In this document: positions 22,051-35,266 of the stretch, piece by piece
How the letters are laid out: each line of letters starts with the position of its first letter
How positions within the stretch are numbered: position 1 is the stretch's first letter
Origin: Rostratula benghalensis
Taxonomy: Eukaryota; Chordata; Aves; Charadriiformes; Rostratulidae
Length of the DNA stretch: 64,000 nucleotides
Assembly (NCBI GenBank): GCA_013399305.1
Contig: VXAI01000181.1
Span: 1,636,228 to 1,700,227 of the forward strand
Reading direction: 5' to 3'
Notes under the pieces: model-generated
What the model was told of the DNA's origin: nothing
The model's database searches: none
Seen by the model: only the letters and a program-made list of their open reading frames with translations
Program-made: the position numbers and the translations under genes

Positions 22051-25003
22051 TTTTGTCTTTCTGCTAACGCAGGCTTACGTGCCTGCTCTTACGGAGGAAA
22101 AACTTGTCGTTCCTCCCCATCCTGTGTGACTCCCGCTGGGCCGGCCGGCGTTAGAACGCAAGCATGGAGGGGAGTATAAGGGCAATGGGGGTTTGGGGGT
22201 TAAACACCAAGCTTGAGAACACCACTGTGTTGTGGTATAAAATAAAAAATAAAAATTAAAAAAAAAAAAAAAAAAGAGGAGGATATTTGCAAACGCGTGG
22301 GTTCCCAACTGGCTGGGGACGAAGGCAGCAATCGGACGCGCTCCTGTGGGATCCTGGTGTTGCACACGCGTGTGAGGGGATGGGATTAAATCGCCTCAAT
22401 CCGCCAACTTTTGCAGCCCCGGCCCCGAACGCAGCTGTGCCGCTGCCTATTCCCTAAAATAACCGGTCCCCACATGGGAAGACCACGAAAGCCCAACTCC
22501 TTCCCCGCCACAAGGCAGAAACGGAGTCTCTTCCATCACAGGAAAGGAGAGAACATCCTGACAAATGCCTGCGTTTTGGACGGGTGACAAAGCTGTCATG
22601 GGAAAGAGGCGGCAGCTCCCTTCGGAGACGGGAGGTGGGGAGCGGGATCAGGAAACTTCTGAGCTCTTCTGGCAGCCCAGGTCTGGCGCCGGGCCACCAA
22701 TCCCCCACTCCTCACGGCGGAGCAGCGCTTAAACACAAGCAGATTGACACCGAAAGCTTGGTGGCTGCTCCGTGGTTCCTATGAAACACATTTGGAATTC
22801 GGAGACCTGAGCGGGTTGGAGAGGTTGCACAACCCATATTCACCTCCATAATTAGCACAGCCCGGCACCTTGTGGGCTCCTTCTGCGCAGAACGAGCCCC
22901 AGCTCAGGCTGGAATGTCACCTCTGCCACCACGGCTCCCAGAAGGGAAGGTCCCTGCAATGGCCTGGAGAGGGGACACGTGGCAAGGCCTACTTGTGGCT
23001 GCTGGGCTGGCCCTAGGGCGTCCTCCTCTGCTGTCCTCACACACATCATCCACCTCTCTCTGTAGAGAGATCATATGGGAAAGGGGCTCTGGGGCTGTTA
23101 ATGGAGGGTTGGGAGGAAGCTAAACTGGAACTGGGACAAAGATCTCTCGAAGCACCGTGTCACGTGCCCTGTTCTTGGGTTCTGTACATCGTGACCTGCC
23201 ACGTGTTAACCCAACGTGGTCCCCCACGTGAACCTCCTCGCGCCGAGAACCGGAGCCTCACCCCGTGGGGAGACGATCAACTTCCAATTTGTGCTTTTGA
23301 GTTTCACTCTCCATAAAAATTGCCAGGATTTCATCTTACTTACTTAATTAGCCTCTGCTTGGAGCTCCGTTGGGTGCCTGGCCTCACGCCGGCTTTCTGG
23401 AGCCTCAACACAAAGCGTAACCAGGGGAGAGGGGTGAATAATCCCGGAGAGAAAATGAGAGCACCCAAATTCCTTGCCTGCCTGGAGGTACGTGCTGCTT
23501 ACGGCTTCCAGAAGTAGGAATGTATATGCCTGAACAGTAGTTTTACCTTGGTTTATTGATCAAAATCAGACCTTTTCCCTTCATTCCTCCAGTTTTCAGG
23601 ACGCTCTCTAACGGCACAGTTTGATTTATGACGCTAATGGCGCTCCTGTGCAAACACTGCATTTCCAGTTTTTAAATACGCAGACGAGAAGTGTTCTAAG
23701 CAGGAATACTTTCAGAAATGTTAATATGAGCAAAGTCACCGTTACCGCTAAGTAATGAACTTCATGTGGATCGTTTCATGGGTATTTTGCTCTTAATTGT
23801 TTCTAAAACTTCAGCATACGCCCCCCACTGCTACCGGCCCCGCGCACCACCGTCTCCCTCCGCACTCCGACTGTGCCAGCTCCCGAGTTTTGCTGGTAGA
23901 AAACCGGAGTAACACAGCGACGAATCGGGCCCTAACACAAAGAGTACACTGTATACATTTTTATTGTATAATTTATTGTTTTTTTCCACTGAGCTGGCTA
24001 TATTGTTTTATCCATTTGCGTGACAGGATGTCTAGGAAACAGCTGAAAGAATTATTTGCAGTGAATTTAAAACACACTGGATCAGAGAGAAGCAGACACA
24101 AAAATCTTTGTTGAGCAAATAACAGGGTGCTACCCTTGTGTCAGATGGGGAAACTTAACTCCTTCAGATCATAAACTGCACGAATGATAGGTACAACAGC
24201 TCTGCCTCCTTCCTTGTCTCTGCTGGAGTCCTTGACCTCGCTTTACCTACATGAAAGCCCGGCACTCGCCCAAATCCAGGTCCCCGAGCTGTCCCAGGAC
24301 ACCCGTGGGCAGAGAACGGACAAACAGCCTTCCTGTCCCAAAGCCGGCTCCGAGAACGGGTTGGAGCCGTCTTCTCCAGCTGCATCCGTCTCTCCCCACC
24401 GATGAAAGACACACGCACGTGACTCGCTGGGACCAAATACTCAACTCTCAGAAAACCAAAGGAGGATTTCCCTTCCAAACCTGGAAGATAAATCTCACTA
24501 CGTTAAAGAAAACACTATCAGGTAAGAATCAAACCACAGATATCCTCGCTGAGAAAACAAGAGATGTGCCCAAAGGTTTTGGAGGTGGGATCCAAAACCT
24601 GATGTCAGGACTGCAGGGGGTACCAATAATGGGATTTTTCACCTATTGCTGCACATGCTCAACAAACAAGTCCCCAAGGGGTGGCCTGAAGGTGGGGCAG
24701 CCTTTCCTGCAGGTTTACAACATTTTGTGAGCTTTGGCAGGACAATGGATATTATTTACACATTGTTTCTGGAGGTTTATCGTAAGGAAGTGATCCCTCA
24801 AACCAGTTTCAGGCTGTCTCCCTGCTTACAGCTGAGACTGACAGCCACAGCCACAGTCCATTTACCACTCCTGAGAGCCTTTCTCTGTGGCCACTGATAA
24901 CCACTTGGAGGACATGGGCACACCAAGTGGCATTTGCAGGGCGTTGTGATCTGCGTCTAACACTGAAATCTTCAGAGCCACTTGGTGCTTGCATTTCAGA
25001 TAG
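22051..25003. other. Non-coding sequence, no gene seen
   Basis: An A18 run at 22258-22275 follows an A/T-rich lead-in and may be an old poly-A tail, but no retroposon body is recognisable. GC-richer patches occur at 22310-22450 and 22600-22740. A GTAAG at about 24521 resembles a splice donor but has no convincing exon before it. Confidence 0.7.
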
Positions 25004-25235
25004 GAATCATAGAATCATAGAAGGTTGGAAGAGACCCTCGGGATCATTGAGTCCAACCATCAGCCTTACTCTACAAATTCTTCCCCTACACCAGATCCCC
25101 CAACACCACATCTCAACGAATCTTGAACACATTCAGGGATGGAGACTCAACCACCTCCCTGGGCAGCCTATTCCAGGGTCTGACCACCCTTGCTGTGAAG
25201 AATTCTTTCCTAATATTAAGCTTAAACATTCCTCA
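25004..25235 (-). mobile_element. CR1 LINE, 3' fragment
   Basis: It opens with tandem GAATCATA units and then GGTTGGAAGAGACC, the reverse complement of the CR1 3' end, so the copy is on the minus strand. It continues through the CCACCTCCCTGGGCAGCC and TTCCTAATAT blocks typical of the distal CR1 sequence. About 230 bp are retained. It is 5'-truncated and non-functional. Confidence 0.95.
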
Positions 25236-27450
25236 CACATTTCATTAGACCAGGACTTCCACGTACTCAAGTGTCCTGATCTGGGACACAAGGCAGAAGG
25301 TCCCACCTGAGCTCTTTGCCACTGTGCAGCACCCAAACTCTGTGCCCCAAAGGGACCCACCCCAGCAGTGCCCTCCAGTATATGCCTATATTGGAGCTGC
25401 AGGCACAGCATAAGCCAAGGGTTACAGTGTACTTGTCTCCAAGAAGGTTTCTCCACAGTTAATGCTTAATCAAATTTGTTTTAACCGCTGGAAGTTATTG
25501 GCCGGCAACTTTATTTACCGTCGACGTCCATTTTGATCTTTTTAAAAAAGAGATCTGCATTTGCGTCACTGAAAAAACATCCAACAATATTGCTTAAGAC
25601 TTCAATAATCCTTAGGCTTGTTTCCTTTTAACCCAGAAAAGGAAGCTTTAGAAACAGTAACAGCAGCATTTACAAAATCCAGGGTCTGTCATCCATGGGC
25701 TAATTAACCCTCACACGTTAATGCCATTTCGTGGAAGAGGAAGCTGAAACACAGGCAAGTCCCCAACTCCCTGAGCAGGTCAAAGGCAAAACCGGGATCG
25801 GGCTTCATAAAAGCTGATTTCTCTACCAGACTCCACATCTAACTTTAAGAAAGACACTCTCGTTTTGTGTTTCTATCAAAGTAGAGCAGACGTTATACAA
25901 AGTGCAAGAAAAGCCATCCAACCGGCCACTTACTCTCCTCCGTCGCTGCTCCCAGCAGCCCTGCAAAGAGTCCACAGCCTGTGACACAACAGTGTGGGTT
26001 TGGTGGCAAGGGGATTAACAGGCTGGACAAGCAACATACATTGAAAATAAAACATATGCCAGACTCCGAGCTATGGAAATCACAGAAGCCAACGGAGCTG
26101 TGTTGTGCTACGCTAGCCAGGAATCTCACTCGATAGCTGGTACAAATATATACTAAATAAAAAGTGGCAAGGAGCTCTGCTGCATAAATAGCATCTCTCT
26201 ACACTGGCAATCGGTCGCTGAGAGAGAACTGAAAGCAGGCTTTTGGCATTGTCCTGAAAAAATGCGACTGCCCAGAAAAATGAGATCCAAATACATCCCT
26301 CTCCCTGTGCAGGCAGTCGTGTGCAATGCGTTGAGGGAGTTTTCTGTCTGTTTGGGGTTTTTTTTTCTTTTGGGTTCCTCAGCAATTGTGCTGATCGGTG
26401 TGACAGCACCGTGAGGGAGATGGAGAGCTGTACGTTCCAGCTCTATGACTTGCAACGTGAAAATGAAAATGCCATTGGGGGTACCTGCTCTAGAAATGCA
26501 ACCAAACTGGCGATAGTTCAGTTGATGACCCAGTTCATTTCCTACAAGTTCTGGTCCAAAATCCTACCTCGAGGCAGTCCAAGGGCTGCTTTTTGGACTC
26601 GTTTTTTGACTTGTTTTTGGAGCAGGGATATCGCTTTTGTTTCCCATGCTTGGAAGGGAGTGCTTCCCATGGTCCCAAAACTTGGAGCAGCTCAGCACTT
26701 CACCATCCTTGGCTTCCAAAGCATCTTTTTCTTTTCCCCTCCAAAAGAAATTAGGAGGCTCACACACTTGTGGTGATTTAGGAGATTGCCCACACAATCC
26801 ATGCCTCAGTTTAGAAGGTGAACACCCCAGATTCCCCCGGGGGGACAGAAGCAATGTGGTTTTTTAAAACAACTCTCCCAAGCCACAAAGTCTGCAAACA
26901 AGTTCAGATACGGACAACTGATGTCTACCACCAATTTCTCCCAGCCTCTACAAACTCTGGACCAGACACTTTAATACTACACTCACAGTAGACAGCTCAA
27001 GAAGTGGTTGTAAGATCAACCACACTACAAAGAGGTAGGGAAAAAATATACATGTTTAAAAGAAAATATATAATAATCAGAAGCCACCTCAGCTTCTTTC
27101 CCTTCCTCTGTCACTCTGTCTCAGAAAGAGTTGTTCCACAACCACCAGAGCAAACAAAGCCTCGTTTCCTGAGGATTTGCATTGCATGTCTTCATTCCTC
27201 CCAGGACAACATCCTGCGCTTCTCCCCCAACTCCTTGATGATTCATCTTCCCCTTCCCTGCGATTCCTCCCTTCCCGACCTCTGGCCCTCACATCTGGAG
27301 GAGCCAGAGGCAGCTTGCGTGTGGCTGCTTCCAAGCTCGGCGCCTGCCGTCAGACGCGCCGGACAGGCAAAGGTGAGGCTCACCCTGCCCAATGTTCCTC
27401 CTGGGAGGATATGGATGGGGGGTGCCTCTTCCCTGCTCAGTCACCATTCT
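25236..27450. other. Non-coding sequence, no gene seen
   Basis: Unique sequence. A 151-aa open frame at 26321-26776 and a 150-aa frame at 27004-27456 have no recognised domains. No RNA gene or further transposon recognised. Confidence 0.7.
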
Positions 27451-27453
27451 CAA

Positions 27454-27494
27454 TAAAAAAAAAATTAAAAAAAAAAAAAAGAAAGAAAAAAAAA
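27454..27494. repeat. A-rich tract
   Basis: Nearly continuous A with few T and G interruptions, just after a CAATAAA. It could be the tail of an old retrocopy on the plus strand, but the preceding sequence is not recognisable as an mRNA copy. Confidence 0.85.
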
Positions 27495-29879
27495 GTAGAA
27501 GGTCGGTGTCTTTGAGAGGTTTTATCCGTCTGTCACACTGGAATGAAATTAGCCAAAGGGATAAATGTTATGTGAGCTTTACCTGCAGACAGAAGGGAAG
27601 CTGTTGCAAAAACCAAGCTAAAACATGACAGAATGGAGAGGCACAGCTAGGGAAACCACTTCCACTTCACCAATTATCCCAGTCCCCAAACGACTGACTG
27701 GAATGAGTCCCTGGGTCTGAATGTAGCCGCCCACAACATGCGAAAACCAGGGGACACCGGTCCCACCAGTACCCGTCTCACCAACAAAGGGAAGAGCACA
27801 GGAGCTCTTCCAAATCCCTTGAAGGCTGCTTCCTGTCCCCAGGAGGTGCAGGGATTCATGGCTTCGGGAAAGGGCTACACTGTAAGAGCTTAGAAATGGA
27901 GGTGAACAGAGCTGCATTCACCCCAGCCACAGAAGAGCGAGGGCCCGTGTTCAACACATCGGCAACTTCAAAATGTCTTTCAGTGGCAACTTGACAAAGG
28001 TTGTGTTTCAACAGGAATATGTTATCTCTCCTTCCAAGGCTGGGCAGGACACTTCCTAACAGACAGCTCAACAGGCCCTAACAAGTGATTAAATAAGCTA
28101 GGTTTGGGGGAGTATTTATTTATTTTTTTCCCCCCCTTTTCTGTTCCAACATCTAAAGCCCGTACTCGGGAATCAGTTGAAGCAAAGACCTTGCTCCAGC
28201 AGCGCTGATGAGGACAACACGCCCTCACAGGTGGAGCTCGCAGGTGAGGAGCTGGATGGGAAGGCAGATACTGCTGCAGAAGTAATGGCTTCTCCTGTAC
28301 TTGTGCCAAGAGCCTGCTTCTGCTGGAGGAACAGGACCAAGCGTGGAAGGAGCCTTTGCCACGCAGTGGGCCGAGGATGGTTTATGGGGATGGCAGAATG
28401 GATGTGGTTAAAATTTTAATCAGGATGACATGTGTTGTTGACATATGGCAACGCACCACCATCTGGATTCAGAAACAGACCTGGGTTTTCAAGCTGTTGC
28501 TGGCCAAAGCCAAGAACATTGCTGAGGTGCTAGGTCAGACTGGCTGGGAAGGGTTCTGCCAGCAATCCCTCTTGACACAGTATTGCTTTCATTAAAGCAG
28601 CCTGCCTGCCTACCCATCTGAGGTGAAAGAGGGATAAAGTCCGTGAAAGGTGGAAGAAAACCACCAGAGAAAAGGTCAGAAAAGGGAGCTGAGCTCAGGC
28701 ACCCACTTTCTGCCCTGCTTCAGCCCCCGCCGCGGACTCAAGGGCGGCCACTTGTTTTGTGGTCTTGGAGGGTAAAGCCAGGTCTTGGGCTCTCGGCAGG
28801 AGCCCGGCAGTTCAGCAGGAGGAGTTTCTGCCTGCCTCCTCCCGGAGCAGCAGGCATCCAGCCCAAGAACAAAGCACCTGAGGTTCAACTCCCTTAACCA
28901 TTTCGTTTCCACCACCGCCAAGCCAGGCACGTGCGGAGCTACCTTCAGCCGAGGGAGGGAAAGGAAAGGGGTGAGGGAGGGAAACACAAGCCACGTTCTA
29001 ACAAAGTAACTAAAGCAAACCTAAAAAAGAAAATTCCAAGACAACTCTTAAAGGCTTAAAATGTCAAAGCAGCTAACATTTTATCCTAGCAGAATTCCTC
29101 TAGGATTAGCTTGGCTTTCCAGGCGTAATAAGGTGTTTTACAGTTCCTTTATTTTACCCATCCCATCTCTCTCTTTTTTATTTGCATAACACGCTCATCA
29201 ATTAGTGTGTCTCTGTTTGCTCTCAAACAAATCCAGCTCTCATGGCTAAAACTCCGGCACAGGAGAGACACCCCATAAACTCCCGCACGTCTGAGCCGAT
29301 GCCTCGCTCGCATCCCCTATTCCGCTCCTTTGGAAGGGCTCCACTCTCAGCTTCACTGATCCGAATGCGAGTTGCAAGGGGGGAAAGGAGGGGACGGCGG
29401 GGGGCCCAGCATCTCTGAAATTTGGCTCCAGATCATTGTGTTGCCATGGAACGTGCCTTAGCCTAACAAAAGCCATGGATTGGGATGTACCGGGAAGCCT
29501 TGCCCTGCGTATAACGTCTCACTCCGCCGACAGACCAAGGAAGCCTGAGATCCAACTGCAGGAATTCCTCTCTCCAGGCTTTCATCCTCTGTCTTCAAAG
29601 GGATTACCTATAAAATTCTCAACAACGAGGTGTATGTAATTTCAGTCCTAACTCCAAAGAAAGAGTAAAAATGAAATTCTAGAGTTCTCGTGTGTGTCTT
29701 TGTTAAGACACCGTTCCCCAAACGCCGTTCCCCAAGAAGAAACTGAGACGGCACCGTTACCTCCACCTTTCTTTTGCTTTGCTTCACGTTTGAAAGCTCC
29801 AAACTTCAGAGCACAAAGGGATGAATTTATGACATCTAAGTGCAAGCCCTAAGAACAGTGACACAATTAACAGCTAACA
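27495..29879. other. Non-coding sequence, no gene seen
   Basis: Unique sequence of mixed composition. GC-richer at 28690-28960. No repeat family or exon recognised. Confidence 0.72.
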
Positions 29880-30520
29880 CATGTGCATGTTCCTCCTTTT
29901 GCAATGCTATATTTTAAATTTTTGGTAAGCGGTTGGTATTGCATAGGACAGATCCCACAAAGCATTTTCTATTATAAATTTAAATATAAATGGGAATTGC
30001 ATCACATTTTACTCTACTTCAAGTTCATTTTTGGAAAGCCACAAACAAGCTGGAGATTAACATCAGTCATCCCAGACTTCAGACAACACGGCTACAAGCT
30101 GGGAAGTATAGATATTAAAATTTACGTTCACCAGTTGCAAAACTATTAGCTAGTTTGGAATGCACATACATATTTTGTGCACATCCACCCTAAAAAAGCC
30201 ATAACGTTATGTTCTGCATGTCAATATAAAATTTGCAACGACTCCCTTTTAGATATTAATTTCAGTGAAATAGTTAGCCCAAGTGCCTGGAGAACGCGAT
30301 ATTAAAAGGAGTATTTTATTTCTCAATCTGTATAAAGAAGAGAACTATTCCCTTGAAAAATGTCCCCTTGATATGTTTTGTAAATAGGTTAATACAATTT
30401 GAAATTAAACTTGATTCCACGGCATGATATTATAATGTCAGAAATGCATTCCAGGGGAAGAGCTGGCATTAATCATTGATTCCAGAATATAGTTACTATT
30501 TCCCCGTAAAGCAGCAATGC
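29880..30520. promoter_or_regulatory. AT-rich candidate regulatory block
   Basis: Long unique AT-rich sequence with TAAT/ATTA cores (for example near 30417 and 30468-30476, GGCATTAATCATTGATT) and CATTCC TEAD-like cores near 30445. No coding or repeat signature. Function is inferred from composition only. Confidence 0.2.
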
Positions 30521-33500
30521 CCACAGAACGCTACGCAGTCCACAGGGCCAGGAAGGTGCTCACCACCCCAAAGAGTTCCTGTCAACGGCTTAAGGAAGTC
30601 CCACCAACACCCTGACCCACAGGCTCTGCCACGGACTTCCATCACAGCGCCGCATCCCAGCCCTGCAGGACTCCGGCCCTGCACGCTCGCAGGAGGAAAA
30701 CAAACAACCAAAACAGTTTCAAGGGCTCACACAAAAATTAAGATGAGTTAAAAGAAGTTTAGTTGTGATTTATTTTAAAAAAAGCCTCTATATCCCAACC
30801 TTGCACTCTCTCGGATGGTGTTTAAAGCTGCAGAGAGAGAAAGCCTCGTAGAAAATTTAGAAAGTGATTACGATTCTCTTTCGGCTTTCACTTTCCTGAT
30901 GATAGGCTTAGCCCAAAGTTGTGTTTTATTTCTCTTGTTTTACAAACATAAAAATCTCAAGGAAAACAGCGCTGGATGCACTATTTACTCATCCACCAGC
31001 CCTTAAATATCACTTACGGAGGCACAGCCACCTCACCTCTCTCCTCAGACATCCACACCCCCACTTATCCACTTTCCTCCATTTTAACCCTGTGTCAATG
31101 TTTTCTGTCTTCCTTTTCCCTTTCTCTCTTTCTCTCCGCTTCCCTCTCATTCTGACTGCCGTTATTACTTAACCTTCAGGTACCCACTTAAGCAACCCAC
31201 CAAATAGCAATAATGATCACGCAGAGCCAATAGTGTGGTACGTAATCACCTTGCCTACTGTGTTAATGTCAGTTATCTTTTGCTAATGTATATGACATGC
31301 TTTATCTTTGCAGAGTGGCACCAGAGAATTACTGTTTGTTTGGGATCAGTCATTGTCACTGCACCTGGGCTTTTTTTTTTTTTTTTAAAATTCTTAAAGT
31401 GTTGTGTTTTGTTCTTAAAAAGTGAAAAAGAACACATTAACACGTAACGAAAAAATGAGAGAGAATACAAGATTCTCCGATGGCATCCATGCAAGCTCAT
31501 CTCATGCAAGCTCATGATGCTGGAGTGACACTGGTCCATTGACACTCCTGTGACATCCACGCTGTATAACAGAGTTAATACAATATTGTATTATAATAAT
31601 ATAATACACACTGTACAACTGCGTGCCACAATATTGCCTAGATGCTACCCAGAGACAGGGCACACCACCTATATCCCTCTGCTTCTTTGCAAGTAATTTT
31701 TTTTCACCACTTATTTACAGCTTTTTTTGGGGGGGGGAGTTTTGGTTATTTCATTTTTGTTTGGACAGCTTTCTTCTTTTTTTCTTTTTTTCCTAAAGTA
31801 CTGAAAGCCAGGTCTTTCCTGGGAAAGAGGACACCAGGCAGAGGGAGGTACTGCAAAGCTGGATGCCGGACAGAGAGGATACATTGCAAAGCTGGACGTT
31901 CCCCGAACCCTAGGTGCCAAAATGGTAACCCAAGGCAAGTTGGGTCTCTGGGTGTAAAGCTCATGTAATTTGTATGAACTTCTAACGCTCTCCTGGCTGT
32001 AAAACCACGGCTCCGGAGCGGGCAAGCAAAGTAGTGGGTATTTCCCCACCTGTTGGGGAAAGAGTTTGTTTTGAGAAGCCAACTGTGGGGCAGCAGTTCC
32101 AGGTGGAAGTGGGGCGGTTCAGCCATTTACACCGTTAAGCATAATCTGCACAAGCAGATTCTCAGAAACCTCCTCTTAGCACTTCAGCTCAAGTTCTACA
32201 CTGCCACAGGTACACCCAGCCCGCTCTGCAGACAGGAACAACCCAAACACGCCGAGGGAAGAATAACTTATTTTACATTTCTGAATCCTGTAATAATATT
32301 TGCCCTCAAGGTCTCCTGTTCCCTCTTCCAGAGAGAAAGGGGAAGGGAACGCGTGTGGGGATTCACGTACCCAGAGAAACATGCACATTTTACATGATGT
32401 CAAACCCTTATCTGGCCTTAAAAAACTGGCAGAAGGGATGACTTCTTTATAGCCTTAGACCATTAAAGCTACAAAACCTCGATTAAAAAACTGCCAGAAT
32501 GTTTGGTTTGGGTTTTTTTTACTTTGTTCCAGAAGGATATAAAACCAGTTATGAGGAAAAAAATCTGGTTTTTACATGGAAAGTCCAAACCATAATTACT
32601 GCCACGCTTAATGTTACTGCACACCAGGATGACTCTAACTCCCATATCATTATTTTTTATTTACTATTTATTTTGCATTTTCTATTCCGTACTTGATAAG
32701 GCATAAAAAATCCAAATTAAATAATATAACAAATCATTAATAGGGTTTATTTTCCCCGAGGCCACAAACACACCCGAACCAGTTTGTTTATCCTTGCTTT
32801 ATTCTCGCCTGTAAGCAGTTGGGAGCAGGGACAATAGGGAGGAGCGGTGCACAGCGTGACTGGATTCAACCCAAAATGGCACCTTCTGTGGCTACCTGCA
32901 ATCCCTCACATGAAAAATCTAGCAACCATACTGCTCAAAAACAAAAAAAAAAGAATCTATGGTAGGCTTTTTAAATCAAGTAACAAGAAGACACAAGCCC
33001 TTTATTCCTCTTTGGCAGGTCAAATGTGAAATACAGCACAAGAACTGTGCATGCTCTTATTGTATGTGCTCTCTTCAGCCAGATTTCAAGAGGCAATCCC
33101 AGCAAGGTCTCTGGTTTGGATCTTGGTGTTTATCTCCCGCAGCAGTTATCTCTCTTAAGAACACACAGGCTTGATAAGAGGGATAAATCCAATGGGAGCA
33201 TTAAGAAAGAAGATAGTAATCGGCCTACACTCCACTGGATTTTGATCTGCTTGGGGAGAGATCAAGCTGCCTCTACAAGATGCAGAGGGCAGGAAAAAAA
33301 TGAGGGTAGACAAGGTTTACACCCATTAGTTCATGGTTTAGGAAGAGGCAGTTTAGGAGGTGATGAAGGTTGTTTCCCACTCTTTGCAAATAGGTCCAGC
33401 ACCACTTGGCAGGGAACCGGAACCAAGGTCCGTATGGTTCCCCGCCGTGGCTCTGCCCTTCCACCCTCCACTGTCCCTGGAAGGAGGACCAGGAGATGTC

Positions 33501-33858
33501 AAGGTGCTGCTCTGAAACTGGAAAGTTCTCAATAAATGTGGGCAAAATGGTGCTTCTCCAAGGTGATGGCCATCCTTGCCCTGGTTGGCTTTGAACTCTT
33601 GTAATTACACGCTGCTGAACCAATGACCCTTTGGGGCTGCCATAGACCTGTGTTAGTTTTCACTTCCTATGGGTTGCTTTGCACTTTTTCCAAGAGTTGC
33701 CCAGGGACACCTGCATTTTGCTGGTGGAAGCTACGGAACACCGCTTACCTTCCCAGGGAAGCTTAGTTAATCTATTATGGTAACGTTGGTGTGGTGTTAG
33801 GAGGCATTACTATGGTGTAGGATCAGTAACAACAAACCCAAGTAATGCTGGCTGTTTT
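30521..33858. other. Non-coding sequence, no gene seen
   Basis: It holds a T16 run at 31371-31386, an AT-rich simple stretch at 31576-31607, a T7-G9 junction at 31722-31737 and a small local duplication of CATGCAAGCTCAT near 31487-31514. A 169-aa open frame at 33026-33535 has no recognised domain. Confidence 0.7.
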
Positions 33859-33985
33859 AAGGCCAGGCTGGATGGGGCTTTGAGCAAACTGGTCTAGAGG
33901 GAGGTGTCCCTGCCCACAGCAGGGGGGCTGGAACTCAATGATCTTTAAGGACCCTTCCAACTCTAACCATTCTATGATTCTATGA
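33859..33985 (+). mobile_element. CR1 LINE, 3' fragment
   Basis: Plus-strand CR1 3' terminus: GGCCAGGCTGGATGGGGCTT, then the GGTGTCCCTGCCCA block, GATCTTTAAGGACCCTTCC and the terminal ATTCTATGATTCTATGA octamers. About 127 bp. It is 5'-truncated and dead. It lies about 1.1 kb left of the CpG-island promoter. Confidence 0.96.
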
Positions 33986-34326
33986 GGAGAAAAAACAGTG
34001 CTTCACATAGGTTCTCCTTATTTTGGAGACACACCATTAGGAAGAAAAAGTGGTTGTTTTTTTTTTCTAGAAAGACCTTTTTCTGGCACCAATTCCAACC
34101 CCTTTGATGGCCCCAGTTTGGCGGCATGCAGCTCTGGGTGCTGCCTTCAGCCTATGTCCATTCGTTTTCCGATGGGGAAAGGAGCAAAAGGAGAAAGCAA
34201 GACATGTGGGCTAGGCTGGGGATCTGCTACAGGGAAGACAGGGTTAAACCAGCCCTGAGCACCATGGAGCATGTTTGAAGGAAGTCTCACAAAAGTAATT
34301 TTAACTCTCTCCGTCTCGCCCGCTCG

Positions 34327-34347
34327 CTCCCTCCCTCCCTCCCTCCT
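34327..34347. repeat. (CTCC)n microsatellite
   Basis: About five CTCC units in a pyrimidine-rich context. Confidence 0.9.
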
Positions 34348-34486
34348 CCCCGTCCTTCTTCCCCCTGGTTGTACATTATTCCTCATTCTTTACATTGTGG
34401 TTATATTTACTCCTTGTTCCATTGAAGCTATATATTAAAAGTGCCAGTTCCGAGCTTCTGCTGTACAAGTGGAAAGAAAGGAAGAG

Positions 34487-34520
34487 AAAACAAAACAAAA
34501 CAAAACAAAACAAAAAAAAC
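34487..34520. repeat. (AAAAC)n pentanucleotide repeat
   Basis: About six tandem AAAAC units followed by further A-rich sequence. Confidence 0.92.
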
Positions 34521-34926
34521 AAAAAAGGGAAAAAAAGTGGTGGTATTCAGTTCCTGTGAGCTCTTGCTCACTTTGAGCACTGTTCCTATTACACAATAAT
34601 GTGTTATTTTGTTGAATTTTGGCATCCATCTAGGCTCGCCTGGTCAGGAGCCAAAAAATTAGAGTGTGTCAGTCCACCAGTTCCTCTGCAGAGACGCGCT
34701 CCCCTCGCCCAGCGCGTGCTCCCGCGCTCCTGGCCCCAGGCCAGCGAGGGAAATCCATTTTACATAAAGAACGCACAGAGCTCGAGTGCTCGGAGACTTT
34801 TTACCTACTAAAATAACTTTATGGACAAGCGCCAGTCTGCGAGACACACATGTGGCAAGGGGAACATTTGGCACCAAAACCAAGGTAACGCGGCGCTCTC
34901 GCCGAGGTACCAAAGTTGTTTGGTTT

Positions 34927-35010
34927 GGGGGGGTTTTTTAGGGGTTTTCTTTTTCTTTTTTTTTTCCCTCTTCATTTTCTTTTTTTTTTTTTTTTGTTCC
35001 CCCCCTTTCC
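34927..35010 (+). repeat. Pyrimidine-rich tract left of CpG island
   Basis: Mostly T and C with a T16 run at 34980-34995, ending in CCCCCCTTTCCAG at 34999-35011. It looks like a strong splice acceptor (tract plus CAG), but the following sequence has promoter rather than exon character. The alternative reading is therefore a nucleosome-excluding poly(dA:dT) border. Confidence 0.7.
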
Positions 35011-35215
35011 AGAAAGCGAGGAAATGGCTGTCAGTGCCGTCGTGGCACGTCATGTGACTTGGCACCGCCCGCCCCCATTGGCCGGCCCCGCCGCCGAGGC
35101 AGCCGCCATGTAAGGAGCGGAGAGCTTCGCCCCTCGCTGCATTCTTAAAATGGCGGACCTGCCGCGCGCCCAGCGAGGCGAGCCCAGCCCCAGCCTCAGC
35201 CTCAGCCACAGGGCT
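35011..35215. promoter_or_regulatory. CpG-island promoter core
   Basis: By my count about 20 CG dinucleotides lie in roughly 165 bp. Visible motifs are CATTGG at 35076-35081 (CCAAT box on the minus strand) next to a GGGGCGGG GC box on the minus strand, and a CACGTCATGTGAC composite at 35046-35058 (CRE half-site overlapping an M-box/E-box). There are also YY1-type ATGGCGG motifs: reverse complement GCCGCCAT at 35102-35109 and AAAATGGCGG at 35147-35156. Position and spacing of the CCAAT and GC boxes fit transcription to the left, but bidirectional initiation is possible. An ATG at 35150 opens a 75-aa frame that becomes hydrophobic and Phe-rich through T-tracts and is unlikely to be coding. The likely transcript is a non-coding RNA or a distant 5' UTR exon. 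Confidence 0.6.
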
Positions 35216-35266
35216 TGCTTCTTCCTTTTTTTAATTATTATTATGATTATTCCACACACACATCCC

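Larger units (their letters stand above)
33986..34926. other. Non-coding sequence before the CpG island
   Basis: It contains a (CTCC)n run at 34327-34347 and an (AAAAC)n run at 34487-34520. GC rises from about 34690 towards the promoter. No exon recognised. Confidence 0.7.

Noticed and set aside
22220..22275. A-rich tail that might end a retrocopied mRNA.
   Set aside because: The preceding sequence is not recognisable as an exon-joined mRNA, and I could not find target-site duplications.
24487..24530. Splice-donor-like CAGGTAAGAAT near 24518.
   Set aside because: No convincing acceptor or conserved-looking exon lies before it. Isolated donor-like sites are common by chance.
35009..35108. 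Possible internal exon: strong polypyrimidine tract and CAG before 35012, CATGTAAGG donor-like site near 35107.
   Set aside because: The interval is a CpG-island core with promoter motifs, its open frame matches nothing I recognise, and the tract is mirrored by a similar one to the right that has no acceptor.
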